A DNA stretch of 64,000 nt from Gramella sp. AN32 (GCF_023718305.1 NZ_QEYO01000001.1:372001-436000); one strand, 5' to 3'. Counted from the first letter of the stretch, positions 46,131 to 56,306 are shown. Notes: generated by a model from the sequence alone, not told the origin. Translations and numbers: made by a program.

Positions 46131-46882
46131 TAAAAGGCATTCACAATTTTTACAAAATCCACAGCATTTAAACTAGCTCCTCCAATTAAACCTCCATCTA
46201 CATCGTCTTTCGCGAAAATTTCAGATGCATTATTTGGTTTTACACTTCCACCGTATAGAATTGAAGTGTTTTCAGCAACTTCTTTCCCCACATTCTTCTC
46301 CAGTAAACTTCTAACGTGAGCGTGGATTTCCTGGGCCTGCTCCGGGCTGGCGGTTTCACCAGTTCCAATCGCCCAAACCGGTTCGTATGCCAGAATTATA
46401 TTCTTCCAGGCACTCTTTGGAAGTTGAAAAAGGCTTTCTTTTAACTGGGTTTCTACTACATCAAAATGCTTACCGGCTTTACGCTCGTTTAGCTCTTCCC
46501 CAAAACAGAAAATTACGTCCATTTCATTGTCGATCGCAGTCTTAACTTTTTCTGCAAGCATCTCATTGCTTTCTTTAAATTGAGCCCTTCTTTCACTGTG
46601 GCCAAGAATTACGGTATTAATACCAATACTTTTCAACATTAATGCTGAAACCTCACCAGTATAAGCTCCACTTTTAGCGGCATTCATATTTTGGGCAGCA
46701 ACTACTATCGGGGTGTCTTTTAAAGCCTGAAAAGCAGGATAAAGACTGGTAAAAGAAGGTGCCACCATCACGGTAGCCTCGGGATCTTTGACCATTTGAA
46801 GTTTTAACTGACTGATTAATTCTTCAGTTTCTGAAAGATCATTATTCATTTTCCAGTTTCCTGCAACTATTTTTTTTCTCAT
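46130..46882 (-). CDS. tpiA: Triose-phosphate isomerase
   Basis: Interconverts dihydroxyacetone phosphate and glyceraldehyde 3-phosphate in glycolysis. The 250-aa TIM barrel carries all hallmarks: VAGNWKMNN with Asn and Lys, the catalytic His in LGHSERR, the catalytic Glu in AYEPVWAIGTGETASPEQA (loop 6), and the phosphate-binding YGGSVKPNNA and GLIGGASL. 28 bases separate it from the upstream BT_3928-type gene. Confidence 0.97.
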   Translation of the reverse strand: MRKKIVAGNWKMNNDLSETEELISQLKLQMVKDPEATVMVAPSFTSLYPAFQALKDTPIVVAAQNMNAAKSGAYTGEVSALMLKSIGINTVILGHSERRAQFKESNEMLAEKVKTAIDNEMDVIFCFGEELNERKAGKHFDVVETQLKESLFQLPKSAWKNIILAYEPVWAIGTGETASPEQAQEIHAHVRSLLEKNVGKEVAENTSILYGGSVKPNNASEIFAKDDVDGGLIGGASLNAVDFVKIVNAF

Positions 46883-46910
46883 GTTTTTGTTATTTAAATT
46901 TCTGATTTAT

Positions 46911-48008
46911 TTATTCCAGCTCAATATCCTCTGCATCGAACCAATGTTTCTTTTGAGTTATCGTTCCTTTATTCAATACGAGTATTCCGGGATTTGACCG
47001 AATTATTGTTTTTAAGGCAGTTTCATCGGTTAAATAAAAGTCGAAATCAAAATTATATTTCTCCTTTACTTTCTGTTTCAAATCATCTCCACTCGCCGAT
47101 AATCCTATAACCTCATATCCTGCTTTTAATGCTCTATCACTTAATTTTTTAACCGCTTCCATACCTTCTGCTTCACTATTGCGAAGATTATAGGCAATAA
47201 TTAGGACCAGTTTTTCTTTCTCCAGCACCTCAGCGGTAATTGTTCCTTCAGGAGATTCAATTATGAAATCATGGATGGGAGGTTCATAACCTTCGGTAAC
47301 CTGAGTAGTTTCCACATCTATAAATTCGCCATCTATTTGTGGATAAGCGCCCCTATTCGTTATAATTTGCTCCTTTCCGTTTACCTTGAATTTCCAGGAA
47401 TATTCATATTGAGCTTCGGGAGCACCTTCAGGAATAGTCATTTGTTCCGTGATATTTTTTCCGATTTTATATGGCCTGAAATCAAAAACCGGAAGGTGCA
47501 TGAGCACATGATAGGAATATCCAAAGGACAAAATAAAAGAGGCAAATATGAGCCACTTATGAAAGGCTGTTTGAAATAATGGCTCGATATATTTCCTGTT
47601 AAAAAATAAGATGAGAATAAGAACAAATAATATGCAATCCTTATAAAAAGATTCCCAGGGTGTTAGTGGAATAGCATCCCCGAAACATCCACAATCTGTC
47701 ACTTTATTGAAATATGCTGAATAAAATGTGAGGAATGTAAAGAAAATGATCATTAATAAAAGGCACCACGTAGTAAATTTTGGGGCATAGCCAATAAGCA
47801 ACATCACCCCTAAAACCAGTTCAAAAATAACAATAACGATGGCAATGATGAGTGCAAAAGGAATGAGGGAAGGAAGGTCTAAAACAGGCGCGCTAAAATA
47901 TTCCTGAAGTTTATAAGAAAACCCCACAGGATCGTTCAGCTTGATAAACCCGGAAAAGATAAATAAAATCCCCACTAAGATCCTTGAAATATTTACGATC
48001 ACTTTCAT
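46911..48008 (-). CDS. BT_3928-family protein: DoxX-like membrane domain plus thioredoxin-like domain
   Basis: A 365-aa inner-membrane protein. The N-terminal half is a DoxX/DoxD-like four-helix unit (GILFIFSGFIKLNDPVGFSYKLQEYF, then helices to about 195). It includes VTDCGCFGDAIPLTPWESFYKD, the Cys-rich motif found in methylamine-utilization MauE-like proteins. The C-terminal part (about 255-365) resembles a redoxin fold (ADEVLEKEKLVLIIAYNL, LTDETALKTIIRSNPGILVL) but lacks a clear CxxC. The function is unknown. Four bases separate it from the DUF1599 gene. Confidence 0.8.
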   Translation of the reverse strand: MKVIVNISRILVGILFIFSGFIKLNDPVGFSYKLQEYFSAPVLDLPSLIPFALIIAIVIVIFELVLGVMLLIGYAPKFTTWCLLLMIIFFTFLTFYSAYFNKVTDCGCFGDAIPLTPWESFYKDCILFVLILILFFNRKYIEPLFQTAFHKWLIFASFILSFGYSYHVLMHLPVFDFRPYKIGKNITEQMTIPEGAPEAQYEYSWKFKVNGKEQIITNRGAYPQIDGEFIDVETTQVTEGYEPPIHDFIIESPEGTITAEVLEKEKLVLIIAYNLRNSEAEGMEAVKKLSDRALKAGYEVIGLSASGDDLKQKVKEKYNFDFDFYLTDETALKTIIRSNPGILVLNKGTITQKKHWFDAEDIELE

Positions 48009-48012
48009 ACAG

Positions 48013-48576
48013 TTAAGCTAAATTTTTGGTTTTTTGTTCGGCTTCTTCAAAATGGATCATTGCGAAAATGGCATAATTGATCATATCCTGGTAATTCGCA
48101 TCAATTCCCTCACTTACCAGCGTTTTCCCCAGATTATCTTCTATTTGTTTTACCCGCAATAACTTTTGAATAATAAGATCTGTGAGTGAACTTATCCGCA
48201 TATCCCGCCAGGCTTCGCCATAATCATGATTTTTATCCAGCATTAACTGCCTGGTTTCAGCAATTTTCGCGTCATACAATTCAACCGCGGTTTCGGTATT
48301 CATATCGGGTTGATCTACAATTCCCTTTTCCAGCTGAATTAGCGCCATCACCGAATAATTGATAATCCCTATAAATTCAGATTTTTCATCCTCATCTACT
48401 TTACGCACTGTATTTTCCTGTAGTTTACGAATTCGCTGCGCTTTAATAAAAATTTGATCGGTTAGTGAAGGTAAACGTAAAATTCTCCATGCACTTCCAT
48501 AATCCTGCATTTTATTAAGAAACAAACTACGGCAAATTGCGATGACCGCGTCGTATTGTTTTGAGGTATCCTGCAT
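48013..48576 (-). CDS. DUF1599 protein with two tandem domain copies
   Basis: From the ATG at 48576 (187 aa, MQDTSKQYDAVI) the protein holds two related halves. LFLNKMQDYGSAWRILRLPSLTDQIFIKAQRI and later LMLDKNHDYGEAWRDMRISSLTDLIIQKLLRV carry the same K-x-x-D-Y-G-x-A-W-R pattern. Each is followed by a helix with INY(S/A). The function is not known to me. Starting further upstream at 48708 would overlap the divergent folP start and adds basic, poorly conserved sequence, so I reject it. It heads the leftward group. Confidence 0.8.
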   Translation of the reverse strand: MQDTSKQYDAVIAICRSLFLNKMQDYGSAWRILRLPSLTDQIFIKAQRIRKLQENTVRKVDEDEKSEFIGIINYSVMALIQLEKGIVDQPDMNTETAVELYDAKIAETRQLMLDKNHDYGEAWRDMRISSLTDLIIQKLLRVKQIEDNLGKTLVSEGIDANYQDMINYAIFAMIHFEEAEQKTKNLA

Positions 48577-48662
48577 GAAGTAGATGTAATTTCCGTAAAT
48601 TTCGGGGAAATATTTTAGATAGTCAAAGTTATTTCGAACCAGTCTCTGCCTAATTTTTCTAC

Positions 48663-49487
48663 ATGTTTCTAAATTGTAAAGGAAATTTAATCGATCTCTC
48701 CACCCCAAAGGTGATGGGAATTTTAAATATCACCCCAGATTCATTTTATGCTGAAAGCAGGAAGGTTTCAGAAAAATCGATATTAGATACTGCTGAAAAA
48801 ATGCTGACTGAGGGTGCCGATTTTCTTGATATTGGCGGATATAGCAGCAGGCCCGGCGCAAAAGATATTTCCGAAGAAGAAGAATTACAACGGGTCTTGC
48901 CGGCAATAAGAAGCATTCTTTCAGAATTCCCGGAAGCATTGATTTCAATTGATACTTTCAGATCAAAAATTGCAGAAGCGTCGGTAAATTATGGAGCTTC
49001 CATTATAAATGATATTTCCGCAGGAAAATTGGATGAAAGGATGCTAAATACCGTGGCTAAACTTCAGGTGCCTTATGTGATGATGCATATGAAAGGAAGC
49101 CCGCAAAACATGAAAGAGCTTAACCAATATGAAGATTTGCTGAAGGAGATCATTTTTTATTTTTCTGAAAGGATCAACACGGCCAGAAAACTGGGAATCA
49201 GTGATATTATCCTGGATCCCGGCTTTGGTTTCGCAAAAAACATGCAACAAAATTTTGAACTGCTTTCAAAATTCGAACTTTTAAACAACCTGAACCTTCC
49301 GGTTTTAGCTGGAGTATCCCGAAAAAGCATGATTTGGAAGACCCTTAAAGTTGAACCTTCTGAAGCATTGAATGGATCCACAAGTTTAAATACGGTTGCC
49401 TTATTAAAAGGGGCAAAAATTTTGAGGGTACATGATGTTAAAGAAGCAAAGGAATGCATCAAATTAACAGGTGAACTAACGAACTAA
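48663..49487 (+). CDS. folP: Dihydropteroate synthase
   Basis: Condenses p-aminobenzoate with dihydropterin pyrophosphate in folate synthesis (the sulfonamide target). The 274-aa TIM barrel has the pterin site VMGILNITPDSFY, DIGGYSSRPGA, and SIDTFRSKIAEA. It also has IINDISAGKLD, MMHMKGSPQNM, IILDPGFGFAK and the phosphate-binding GVSRKSMI. Divergent from the DUF1599 gene with about 86 bases between. It is followed by cdaA on the same strand, an order I recall from other Bacteroidota. Confidence 0.96.
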   Translation: MFLNCKGNLIDLSTPKVMGILNITPDSFYAESRKVSEKSILDTAEKMLTEGADFLDIGGYSSRPGAKDISEEEELQRVLPAIRSILSEFPEALISIDTFRSKIAEASVNYGASIINDISAGKLDERMLNTVAKLQVPYVMMHMKGSPQNMKELNQYEDLLKEIIFYFSERINTARKLGISDIILDPGFGFAKNMQQNFELLSKFELLNNLNLPVLAGVSRKSMIWKTLKVEPSEALNGSTSLNTVALLKGAKILRVHDVKEAKECIKLTGELTN

Positions 49488-49525
49488 ACTTAGATTTTCT
49501 ATTTTTACATAAAACCGATAAAAAT

Positions 49526-50299
49526 TTGGACATTTTAGATCTTCGGATTCTCGATATTCTGGACATTGTTTTCGTAGCCCTCCTACTCTATTACCTCTAC
49601 AAACTTGTTCGTGGTACGGTTGCCGTAAATATATTTATTGGGATCGTGGTGATCTATCTGGTTTGGCTGCTTACCCAATTACTGCAAATGGAATTGCTGA
49701 GCAGTGTGCTGGGAGAATTCGTTGGGGTTGGGGTGTTTGCTTTGATTGTTGTTTTTCAGCAGGAGATCAGGAAATTTCTACTGATGATTGGTTCCAATAA
49801 TTTTACTCAGAAGGGTCGTTTTTTAAGAAGTTTCAGATTTACAAAAGACGATTTTGAACCCAAGATTAAACTCGACCATATAGTAAAGGCCTGTGAGACT
49901 ATGGGCAGTACTTATACCGGCGCCTTAATGGTGATCCAGAAAAGCAACAAACTGGATTTTGTAAAAAACACTGGCGATAAGATGAAAATTGAATTGAACC
50001 AGCCTATAATTGAATCTATTTTCTTTAAAAATAGTCCGTTGCATGATGGGGCCATGATTATTGAAGATAATAAGATCACCGCGACCCGGGTAATTTTACC
50101 GGTTTCTAATGATCGTTCCATTCCACTAAGATTTGGGTTACGCCATCGTGCAGCAGTTGGAATTACTGAAAAAACCGATGCGCTCGCTCTCGTGGTAAGT
50201 GAAGAAACCGGCCAGACTTCTTATATTAAAGATGGGCAGTTTGTAATGTTTGAAACCATGGAAGAATTGCAGGATAAATTAAAAGAAGATCTTAGTTAA
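49526..50299 (+). CDS. cdaA: Diadenylate cyclase CdaA (c-di-AMP synthase)
   Basis: Makes the second messenger c-di-AMP from two ATP. The 257-aa protein has three N-terminal membrane helices (about 9-75) and a DAC domain. The domain shows the catalytic DGA in [11 protein letters not shown] and the RHR of [13 protein letters not shown], with FQQEIRKFL before it. No ATG lies near the expected N-terminus; TTG at 49526 gives a full membrane domain, so I use it. It lies 38 bases after folP and 5 bases before the GT2 gene. Confidence 0.93.
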   Translation: MDILDLRILDILDIVFVALLLYYLYKLVRGTVAVNIFIGIVVIYLVWLLTQLLQMELLSSVLGEFVGVGVFALIVVFQQEIRKFLLMIGSNNFTQKGRFLRSFRFTKDDFEPKIKLDHIVKACETMGSTYTGALMVIQKSNKLDFVKNTGDKMKIELNQPIIESIFFKNSPLHDGAMIIEDNKITATRVILPVSNDRSIPLRFGLRHRAAVGITEKTDALALVVSEETGQTSYIKDGQFVMFETMEELQDKLKEDLS

Positions 50300-50304
50300 A
50301 ACCT

Positions 50305-51021
50305 ATGCCCCAAACTCTTTCCATTGTAATGCCTGCTTTTAACGAGGAAAAGACGCTTCGTGAGATTGTGGAAAAAATTAATGAAGTAATATTGATTGAT
50401 GATCTTCAAAAACAATTGATCATCATCGATGATTTTTCTACCGATGGTAGCCGAGAATTAATCAGCCAGTTAAAACTGGAATTCCCGGCGCTGGCAATTA
50501 GAGATTTATACCAACCTGAAAATAAAGGAAAAGGTGCAGCACTACATAGAGGTATTTCTGAAGCAACCGGAGATTTTTTGATCATCCAGGATGCCGATCT
50601 GGAATATGACCCCGAAGAATATAATTTGCTTTTAAAACCTATGCTTAAAGGTGTTGCTGATGTGGTTTATGGTTCACGATTCATGGGTGGCTACGCGCAT
50701 CGCATACTTTTTTACTGGCATACGATCGGGAACAGGTTTCTTACTATGCTTAGCAATGCTTTTACCAACCTGAACCTTTCAGATATGGAGACCTGCTATA
50801 AACTTTTTAGGACCAGCATCATTAAAAGTATCACCCTGGAAGAAAAACGCTTTGGTTTTGAACCGGAAGTAACGGCTAAAATTTGCCGAATCCCGGGGAT
50901 TAGGATTTACGAGGTGGGAATTTCGTATTACGGAAGAACTTATGCTGAAGGAAAAAAAATTAGCTGGAAAGATGGCATGAAAGCAATTTTATGCGTTTTT
51001 AAATACAATCTTTTTCGATAA
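50305..51021 (+). CDS. Glycosyltransferase family 2, dolichol-phosphate-mannose synthase-like
   Basis: A 238-aa GT-A enzyme that likely transfers a sugar from a nucleotide donor to undecaprenyl phosphate. The motifs are [37 protein letters not shown] and the DxD-type [12 protein letters not shown]. The C-terminus has ETCYKLFR and [11 protein letters not shown], as in DPM1-like proteins. No C-terminal membrane helices. The stop overlaps the methyltransferase start (TAATG). Together with the next two genes it may modify a surface glycan. Confidence 0.88.
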   Translation: MPQTLSIVMPAFNEEKTLREIVEKINEVILIDDLQKQLIIIDDFSTDGSRELISQLKLEFPALAIRDLYQPENKGKGAALHRGISEATGDFLIIQDADLEYDPEEYNLLLKPMLKGVADVVYGSRFMGGYAHRILFYWHTIGNRFLTMLSNAFTNLNLSDMETCYKLFRTSIIKSITLEEKRFGFEPEVTAKICRIPGIRIYEVGISYYGRTYAEGKKISWKDGMKAILCVFKYNLFR

Positions 51022-51740
51022 TGGCAGAAGATCCAATCGGTAAGCAAACTTTAGATGTAATTAGTCAGGCTGATGCTTTTAATAAATGGATGTATGATAC
51101 CATTAAACCATTTGTAAAAGGCAGGGTATTGGAAATAGGCAGCGGTATTGGTAATATATCAGAACTATTTATTGAAGACGGTGCAGAAATAATGCTTTCA
51201 GATTTACGAACTGAATATTGTGAAATTCTGAAAGCGAAATATAATACCAAATCAAATTTTTTAGGTGTAGAAGAAATCGACCTTAACCACAAGGACTTTG
51301 AAAGTTTATATGCTGATCATATAAATTCTTATGATACTGTTTTCGCGTTAAATGTTATTGAACATATTGAAAATGATGACCTGGCTCTTAAAAATTGCAA
51401 AAAAATGCTCAGGCCGGGAGGACACCTAATCATCCTGGTTCCAGCTTTTCAGAAATTATATAATCAATTCGATAAAAATCTTGGCCATTTTAGGAGATAT
51501 ACCTTAGATACTCTAAAAAACATATTTATACAGAACAAATTGTCAATAATTCGGAGACAGTATTTCAATTTCGCCGGCATTTTCGGCTGGTATCTGAGTG
51601 GGAAAATTTTAAAAAAAGAGAGTATCCCCGCAGGGCAGATGAAATTATATAATAAGATGGTGCCGTTATTTAAATTAGCGGATATTATGACTTTGAAGCA
51701 AGTGGGGTTATCGGTTATTGTAGTGGGTAGAAAAGAATAA
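51021..51740 (+). CDS. SAM-dependent methyltransferase (class I)
   Basis: A 239-aa Rossmann-fold methyltransferase. Motif I is VLEIGSGIGNISELF, the acidic end of strand 2 is MLSDLRTEY, and motif IV is VFALNVIEHIENDDLAL. KKMLRPGGHLIILVPAFQKLYNQFD follows. The substrate is unknown. The position between a GT2 and a membrane glycosyltransferase suggests a lipid-linked sugar or glycan. Coupled to the preceding gene by a one-base overlap. Confidence 0.85.
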   Translation: MAEDPIGKQTLDVISQADAFNKWMYDTIKPFVKGRVLEIGSGIGNISELFIEDGAEIMLSDLRTEYCEILKAKYNTKSNFLGVEEIDLNHKDFESLYADHINSYDTVFALNVIEHIENDDLALKNCKKMLRPGGHLIILVPAFQKLYNQFDKNLGHFRRYTLDTLKNIFIQNKLSIIRRQYFNFAGIFGWYLSGKILKKESIPAGQMKLYNKMVPLFKLADIMTLKQVGLSVIVVGRKE

Positions 51741-51742
51741 AA

Positions 51743-53197
51743 TTGAAAAACTTTTCAAAATATTCAAATCAAATATGTTGGTTTTTAATCATCATAGGAA
51801 TCCTTTTAAGATTTTACTATCAATTTATTGAGTGGTCTTTCAATGGTGATGAAATAAATTTAGGACTTGAAATTATCGAAAATGATATTAATGATATCCT
51901 ATTCCCTTTTAAAAATTTACAGAGTGCACCTCCATTATTCCTATTCATAGAAAAAATATTATTGTACCTAGCTAAACCCTATATTTCTTTAAAAATTTTA
52001 AGCTTTTTATTTTCTATTGGAACGCTTCTTTTATGGCATAAGGTACTAATCAGGTTGTTTTCAAAAAACATCCTTATTATTCTGTTGGCGTTTGTATGTT
52101 TTAGCCCCTTTATAATTGGCACTTCACTAACCCTAAAGCAATATTCCGCAGATCTTTTTTTAAGCCTGGTAGCAGTAAATTATTTTATTGAAAAAAGACC
52201 ATTCGGAGTTACAGTATTATTTTTTAGCATTTTTTGTCTTTTAAGCAACGTTGGTATTTTTATTTGTACTGCCTTCGGTTTATTTATTACGATACAGGCT
52301 TTTATAGAGAAGCAAAAATTAAATCCTAAAATATTTATTCGTAGAATCTCACCATATATTCTAGCTCCAGTTCCATACATACTATATTTTTTATGGTTTA
52401 TGAGTCAGCCAGGGGCCGAAAGAATGAAATCCTACATGACACATTACTGGAAGGGTTCATTTATGCCCCATGATGCGGGAATTATAAAATGGATTGCCAT
52501 ACAGGGAAATTCCATTTCTTTATTTTTCTTTTCTTCTTATGGCCTACTTCAATATACCCTGCTGGTCATTTTTATTATAGGAATTTTTAAACTTTTTCTA
52601 AATTTTAGGATTCAATACACTTCCTTCCTTTATAAGATTACTTCTATCTATATACTGGCTATTTTAGTTCAAATTAGCCTAAGCGCATTTCAGTTATATC
52701 CATTTTCAGACAGACTTTTTTTATGGATAGCTCCTGGAATTTATTTAATTTTAGGAATTGGATTAATGGAGATAAACGATTGGTTATGTAAAATTAGACC
52801 GAAAGCTAAAAACCTTATCTATATCGTACCTTTTTCAGCGATAGTTCTATTTTTTACATATATCTCGAATAAATCAAATGATATTATAACATTGAATAAC
52901 TATTTAAATTCAAAAACGGAGCATATTTTGTTAACTCGAAAAGCGAAGTCTTCAATTAAAAATTGGTTATTAATGACAAAATATGAAAAAGAGGATTTTC
53001 AAAAGCTGAAAAATTCCGAAATTCTGAAGGAATTTTCGTGGAAACCTGGGAGTGTAATAGTAGGCCGTCAATCTGAAAAATTTGGTCATTCAGATAAAAA
53101 ATCACCGCCAGAACCGGTTATTATGGAATTAATTCAAAGTAATAATGCAAAACTGATTCAACGGGTAAATGGATATGCTATCTATAAATTAAAATAA
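51743..53197 (+). CDS. Multi-spanning membrane glycosyltransferase (GT-C/GT39-like)
   Basis: A 484-aa integral membrane protein with about ten helices. Near the N-terminus is SFNGDEINLGLEII, the acidic loop typical of PMT/ArnT-like GT-C enzymes that take polyprenyl-phosphate sugars. LKQYSADLFLSLVAVNYF is another family-like segment. The start is TTG at 51743, 2 bases after the methyltransferase stop; no ATG fits. It could use the lipid-linked sugar made by the GT2 enzyme. Donor and acceptor are unknown. AT-rich relative to its neighbours. Confidence 0.78.
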   Translation: MKNFSKYSNQICWFLIIIGILLRFYYQFIEWSFNGDEINLGLEIIENDINDILFPFKNLQSAPPLFLFIEKILLYLAKPYISLKILSFLFSIGTLLLWHKVLIRLFSKNILIILLAFVCFSPFIIGTSLTLKQYSADLFLSLVAVNYFIEKRPFGVTVLFFSIFCLLSNVGIFICTAFGLFITIQAFIEKQKLNPKIFIRRISPYILAPVPYILYFLWFMSQPGAERMKSYMTHYWKGSFMPHDAGIIKWIAIQGNSISLFFFSSYGLLQYTLLVIFIIGIFKLFLNFRIQYTSFLYKITSIYILAILVQISLSAFQLYPFSDRLFLWIAPGIYLILGIGLMEINDWLCKIRPKAKNLIYIVPFSAIVLFFTYISNKSNDIITLNNYLNSKTEHILLTRKAKSSIKNWLLMTKYEKEDFQKLKNSEILKEFSWKPGSVIVGRQSEKFGHSDKKSPPEPVIMELIQSNNAKLIQRVNGYAIYKLK

Positions 53198-53198
53198 C

Positions 53199-54965
53199 CT
53201 ACAACGCCTCTTCAACCTTAAACTGCACCTCATATAATTTCTTATAATAGCCGTCCTGTTTTTTGAGCAATTCTTTATGGGTTCCGGTTTCTACAATTTC
53301 GCCGGCATCCATCACCATAATCTTATCGGCTTTTTTAATAGTGGCAAGCCGGTGGGCGATGACGATTGAAGTTCTTCCCGTGGTAATCTTATCTGTTGCA
53401 TCCTGAATTAATTGTTCGCTATAAGAATCAACAGAAGAGGTGGCTTCGTCCAAAACCAAAATACTAGGATCACTTACATAAGCTCTCAAGAAAGAAATTA
53501 ACTGTCGTTGGCCCGATGACAACATCGCCCCTCTTTCCTTTACATTATAATAATAACCATTCGGAAGCGTGTTTATAAATTCATGAATCCCGATTTGTTT
53601 GGCTGCCGAAATCACTTTTTCATCAGAAATATCAGGATTTTCTAAATTGATATTGTTCATAATCGTATCGGCAAAAAGAAAAACATCCTGTAAAACAACG
53701 GCAATTTCAGAGCGGAGGGATTTTAGCCCTATATCTTTAATATTAATATTGTCTACTAAAATTTCCCCGCCATCAATTTCATAGAACCTGTTCAGTAAAT
53801 TAATTATGGTAGATTTTCCCGCTCCCGTAGCACCAACAATTGCGATTGTTTCCCCTGGATTTACTTTAAAAGAAATCCCTTTTAAGACTTCTTCATCTTC
53901 CACATAACTAAACCTTACATTTTTGAATTCAATGTCCCCATTTAGTTTACCAATTTTTGTGGTTCCCTTGTCTTCAATATGCGCTTCCGTATCCAAAATA
54001 TCAAATACACGGTTCGCCGCAACCATACCCATTTGCAACGTGTTGAATTTATCAGCGATCTGGCGTAATGGGCGGAATAACATTTGAGAAAGTTCAATAA
54101 AAGCCACAATAATACCCAAACTCATTTCATCTCCGGCAACGATACGCAAACCTCCAAACCAAACGATAAGACCAATAGTTATGGAGGAAGACATTTCAGC
54201 AATAGGAAAGAAAATAGAGTTATACCAAACAGTTTTTACCCAGGCTTTTCTATGCTTATCATTAATCTCTTTAAAATTATCGTATTCTGTTTTTTCCCGG
54301 GTAAAAAGCTGAACGATCTTCATTCCGGTGATTCGCTCCTGTACAAAGGTGTTTAAATTCGCCACCTGTGTCCTTACTTCTTCAAAAGCCAGTTTCATTT
54401 TCTTCTGAAATACCCGCGTGGCATATAAAATAAAGGGTAAAACAGTAAGTACCAACAGGGTCAGGGACCAGCTTTTATAGAACATCACGCCAAGAACTAC
54501 CAGCATTTTGAGCAGATCACTAATGATCATAAATAAACCTTCACTAAAGATACTGGCGATAGTCTCAATATCGCTTACGGCGCGGGTCACTAACCGGCCT
54601 ACGGCAGATTTATCGTAATATTTCATACGGAAACCCAGCATGTGTTTGAAAAGCTTCACCCGAATATCCCGTACCACTTCCTGTCCCAAAAGGTTGGCGT
54701 AGTAAATAAACCCAAACTGAAAGATCACTTCGAGGATAAGCACCCCGAACATAAGGGAGACATAATAAACCAGACTGTCAAAATCTGAAGGAATTAAGGC
54801 TTCATCAATCGTTTCCTGAAGGATGATTGGCCTTAATACCGCGAAAAGGGAAACCAATATCGCCGCAACCGCCACAAAATAAAAAATACGTTTATATGGG
54901 TTGGTATACCTAAGCAAGCGCTTAAATAGATCCATATCAAATGCATTTCCAGTTTTACTCGCCAT
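53199..54965 (-). CDS. ABC transporter, fused permease/ATPase (MsbA/exporter type)
   Basis: A 588-aa half-transporter that should work as a homodimer to export a lipid or hydrophobic compound. Six membrane helices (about 25-310) precede the nucleotide-binding domain. That domain has Walker A VGATGAGKSTIINLL, Q-loop VLQDVFLFADTI, signature MLSSGQRQLISF (LSSGQ in place of LSGGQ), Walker B ILVLDEATSSVD and the H-loop IVIAHRLATI. The coupling loop region VQERITGMKIVQLF is typical. Its start overlaps truA by 11 bases, so both are co-transcribed. The substrate is not identifiable. Confidence 0.94.
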   Translation of the reverse strand: MASKTGNAFDMDLFKRLLRYTNPYKRIFYFVAVAAILVSLFAVLRPIILQETIDEALIPSDFDSLVYYVSLMFGVLILEVIFQFGFIYYANLLGQEVVRDIRVKLFKHMLGFRMKYYDKSAVGRLVTRAVSDIETIASIFSEGLFMIISDLLKMLVVLGVMFYKSWSLTLLVLTVLPFILYATRVFQKKMKLAFEEVRTQVANLNTFVQERITGMKIVQLFTREKTEYDNFKEINDKHRKAWVKTVWYNSIFFPIAEMSSSITIGLIVWFGGLRIVAGDEMSLGIIVAFIELSQMLFRPLRQIADKFNTLQMGMVAANRVFDILDTEAHIEDKGTTKIGKLNGDIEFKNVRFSYVEDEEVLKGISFKVNPGETIAIVGATGAGKSTIINLLNRFYEIDGGEILVDNINIKDIGLKSLRSEIAVVLQDVFLFADTIMNNINLENPDISDEKVISAAKQIGIHEFINTLPNGYYYNVKERGAMLSSGQRQLISFLRAYVSDPSILVLDEATSSVDSYSEQLIQDATDKITTGRTSIVIAHRLATIKKADKIMVMDAGEIVETGTHKELLKKQDGYYKKLYEVQFKVEEAL

Positions 54966-55710
54966 TCATTTTAAAAATAGAATCGGGATAAGTGATCCCG
55001 GTTAAATATAATCCATGCGCAGGAACAGATGCCCCGGCAATACTTCTGTCTTTACTTTCGATAACTTCTTTCATATGGGCTACCGGATATTTATTTTGTC
55101 CTATCTCTACCAAAGTTCCCACAATCGCCCGCACCATATTCCGAAGAAATCTATCTGCTGAAATTGTGAAAATTAAATGATCTTCTTCTGAAATCCATTT
55201 TGCTTCGGTAATATCACAATCAAAAGTCTTTACATCCGTCCTGGTCTTGGAGAAACTTTTGAAATCCTTATAATTCAACAATACATCTGAAGCTTCATTC
55301 ATTTTTTCAATATCTAACTCCTGATTCACAAACCAGGAATTGCCAAATTCAAACGCGCTTTTCTTCTGAATTATTTGGTATGCATAACTTCTGGAAACAG
55401 CATCGAACCTTGCATGGGCATCTTCAGTCACCTCAAAAATATTTGCAATGGCAATATCTTTAGGAAGCATGGAATTTAACTTGTAGACCAAAATTTCTTC
55501 GTCTAGTTTTTCAGTAAAATCAAAATGGGCAAACATTTGCTTTGCATGAACCCCGGCATCTGTCCTTCCAGCACCTGTGATTTCAATTTTATTTCGAAGG
55601 ACTTTGCTCAAACTTTCTTCGATCATTTGCTGTACACTTATCGCATTTGGCTGGTTTTGCCACCCATGATAAGCTTTTCCAAAATATGAAAGTTCAATAA
55701 AATATCTCAA
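54955..55710 (-). CDS. truA: tRNA pseudouridine(38-40) synthase TruA
   Basis: Converts uridines 38-40 of the tRNA anticodon arm to pseudouridine. The 251-aa protein has YFIELSYFGKAYHGWQNQPN at the start. The catalytic Asp is in ITGAGRTDAGVHAKQ, and DAVSRSYAYQI and FLRNMVRAIVGTLVEIGQ are present. All motifs are intact. Overlaps the downstream ABC transporter gene. Confidence 0.96.
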   Translation of the reverse strand: MRYFIELSYFGKAYHGWQNQPNAISVQQMIEESLSKVLRNKIEITGAGRTDAGVHAKQMFAHFDFTEKLDEEILVYKLNSMLPKDIAIANIFEVTEDAHARFDAVSRSYAYQIIQKKSAFEFGNSWFVNQELDIEKMNEASDVLLNYKDFKSFSKTRTDVKTFDCDITEAKWISEEDHLIFTISADRFLRNMVRAIVGTLVEIGQNKYPVAHMKEVIESKDRSIAGASVPAHGLYLTGITYPDSIFKMNGE

Positions 55711-55814
55711 TCGTCGCTATATTTTTATATTTGCGAAAGGCAAAGATAAAGCAATTATATCAAGGTAATGTCCAATTTGAGGTAGGTTTTGGAATGCCCG
55801 AAAATCAGTAAAAA

Positions 55815-56306
55815 ATGAAAAAAATTTTATTGCTAAGTGATACGCATTCGCATATGGACGACCGGATTTTGCACTATGCATCCCAGGCAGATGAAATATG
55901 GCATGCAGGCGATATTGGTAATTTATGGGTCACAGATCAACTATCCCACTTAAAACCCCTTAAAGCGGTGTATGGAAATATAGATGATGCAAAGATTAGG
56001 AGGGAATTTCCTTTAAACAATAGATTCTTTTGTGAAGAAGTAGATGTATGGATCACCCATATTGGCGGTTATCCGGGAAAATACGCTCCGGCGATTAGGG
56101 AAGAAATCAGGCAAAATCCGCCTAAATTATTTATTTGTGGCCATTCCCATATCTTAAAAGTGATGAATGATAAAAATTTACAGCTTTTGCATATGAATCC
56201 CGGAGCGGCTGGAAAACAAGGTTTTCAGAAAAAAAGGACCATGTTGCGATTTTCTATTACAGGCAAAGAGATCAAAGATCTTGAAGTAATTGAGTTGAGT
56301 TCATAA
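55815..56306 (+). CDS. Metallophosphoesterase (YfcE/MJ0936-like)
   Basis: A 163-aa phosphodiesterase of the calcineurin-like fold with the dinuclear metal motifs LLLSDTHSHMDD, HAGDIGN, YGNIDD (GN-D/E), the His of WITHIGGYPG and the final CGHSHILKV. The substrate is unknown; homologues act on small phosphodiesters. Transcribed away from truA, with 104 bases between. A strong terminator begins at its stop codon. Confidence 0.92.
   Translation: MKKILLLSDTHSHMDDRILHYASQADEIWHAGDIGNLWVTDQLSHLKPLKAVYGNIDDAKIRREFPLNNRFFCEEVDVWITHIGGYPGKYAPAIREEIRQNPPKLFICGHSHILKVMNDKNLQLLHMNPGAAGKQGFQKKRTMLRFSITGKEIKDLEVIELSS

Noticed and set aside
48577..48708. Upstream extension of the DUF1599 gene
   Set aside because: It would overlap the folP start region, and the first motif copy begins right after the Met at 48576.
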